DNA from: Rhodospirillaceae bacterium | Lineage (GTDB): Bacteria; Pseudomonadota; Alphaproteobacteria; Rhodospirillales; Magnetospirillaceae | Reading direction: 5' to 3' | DNA: 6,486 nucleotides | NCBI GenBank assembly: GCA_030151865.1 | Contig: JASLCK010000196.1 | Location: forward strand, 1 to 6,486 | Shown here: positions 6,254 to 6,486 of the stretch, piece after piece | Layout of the letters: each line of letters begins with the position of its first letter | How positions within the stretch are numbered: the stretch's first letter is position 1 | Notes under the pieces: generated by a model | The model's input: the letters and a program-made list of their open reading frames with translations, nothing else | What the model was told of the DNA's origin: nothing | The model's database searches: none | Position numbers and translations under genes: made by a program

Positions 6254-6283
6254 TTGCTTTGCGGGGCGGCGTCTGGCTATCTT
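6254..6283 (+). promoter_or_regulatory. Candidate promoter for gapR
   Basis: TTGCTT (6254-6259) and TATCTT (6278-6283) each match four of six consensus bases, with 18-bp spacing. Transcription would begin near 6290, just before the hairpin at 6293-6318, leaving a leader of about 65 nt to the gapR ATG. The GC-rich repeat GCGGGGC (6261-6267) / GCCCCGC (6285-6291) overlaps this promoter. Confidence 0.35.
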
Positions 6284-6292
6284 GGCCCCGCC

Positions 6293-6329
6293 GGACCGGA
6301 TCGTAATGATGCCGGTCCCCCGTTTTTTT
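6293..6329 (+). terminator. Terminator-like hairpin between the kinase gene and gapR
   Basis: GGACCGG (6293-6299) pairs with CCGGTCC (6312-6318). An inner ATC/GAT helix with one bulged G brings the stem to 10 bp. Seven T follow at 6323-6329, separated from the stem by CCCG. It probably ends the two-component transcript, 77 bp after the kinase stop. The 4-base gap before the T-run makes it weaker than the other two terminators here. It ends only 25 bp before the gapR start. Confidence 0.65.
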
Positions 6330-6354
6330 GACCCTATGGTGAAGGTACCCAGCC

Positions 6355-6486
6355 ATGCCCGACGGCACGACTTCGAACGAAATTGGCGGTATTGCCGCCG
6401 AGGCCTTGCAGCAGTACGTCGATCGCATCGAAAAGCTGGAGGAAGAAAAGAAGGCCCTTTCGGAAGACATCAAGCAAGTCTATTCC
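6355..6486 (+). CDS. gapR: GapR / DUF2312 family protein (5' part; runs off the right end)
   Basis: The first 44 codons of an open frame. After a short polar N-terminus (MPDGTTSNEIG) comes an amphipathic helix rich in Glu and Lys (ALQQYVDRIEKLEEEKKAL, then SEDIKQVYS). This is the characteristic start of DUF2312/GapR proteins, whose conserved core reads roughly as RIERLEEEKKAI-DIK-VYAEAK. In Caulobacter, GapR is a nucleoid-associated protein of about 90 residues that binds AT-rich, overtwisted DNA and supports chromosome replication and segregation. The start at ATG 6355 is supported by GAAGG (6341-6345), 9 bp upstream. It is transcribed in the same direction as the kinase but separated from it by a terminator-like hairpin, so it is probably an independent unit. 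The C-terminal half is not visible, so completeness cannot be judged. Confidence 0.85.
   Translation, partial: MPDGTTSNEIGGIAAEALQQYVDRIEKLEEEKKALSEDIKQVYS

Overview
The window suggests a GC-rich alphaproteobacterium that respires nitrate, plausibly a Rhodospirillales / Magnetospirillum-like organism. This is inference: a NapC-type tetraheme cytochrome sits at the left edge and a GapR (DUF2312) protein, a family known mainly from alphaproteobacteria, at the right edge. I cannot name a species from sequence alone.

Layout, all genes on the + strand. (1) 2-583: the 3' part of napC, closed by a strong intrinsic terminator at 627-659. (2) 584-1138: a 555-bp gap without a convincing gene but rich in inverted repeats and hairpins, including a compact GC-rich fold around 779-851 that weakly resembles a c-di-GMP-I riboswitch core. 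(3) 1139-1675: a small multi-spanning membrane protein of YgjV type. It is followed by a structured 3' tail and a very strong terminator at 1814-1850. (4) 1986-2624: a NarL/FixJ-type response regulator with its own candidate promoter and a palindrome near the predicted transcription start. (5) 2671-6216: a 1181-residue membrane hybrid histidine kinase (periplasmic sensor, HAMP, three PAS, HisKA, HATPase, C-terminal receiver), 46 bp downstream of the regulator. (6) 6293-6329: a terminator-like hairpin just before the start of gapR (6355, running off the right end).

The regulator and kinase look like one two-component operon of the FixL/FixJ or TodS/TodT style: the kinase H-box (LAHEITQPL) is of the type that commonly pairs with FixJ-like regulators. 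The extra receiver domain on the kinase allows an internal relay or a brake. The signal and the target genes cannot be read from the window.

I see no mobile element, CRISPR array, tRNA or rRNA and no clear new multi-gene system. What deserves attention is mostly non-coding: the structured gap before the YgjV-like gene, the two dyads flanking the response-regulator gene, and the hairpin in the possible gapR leader.
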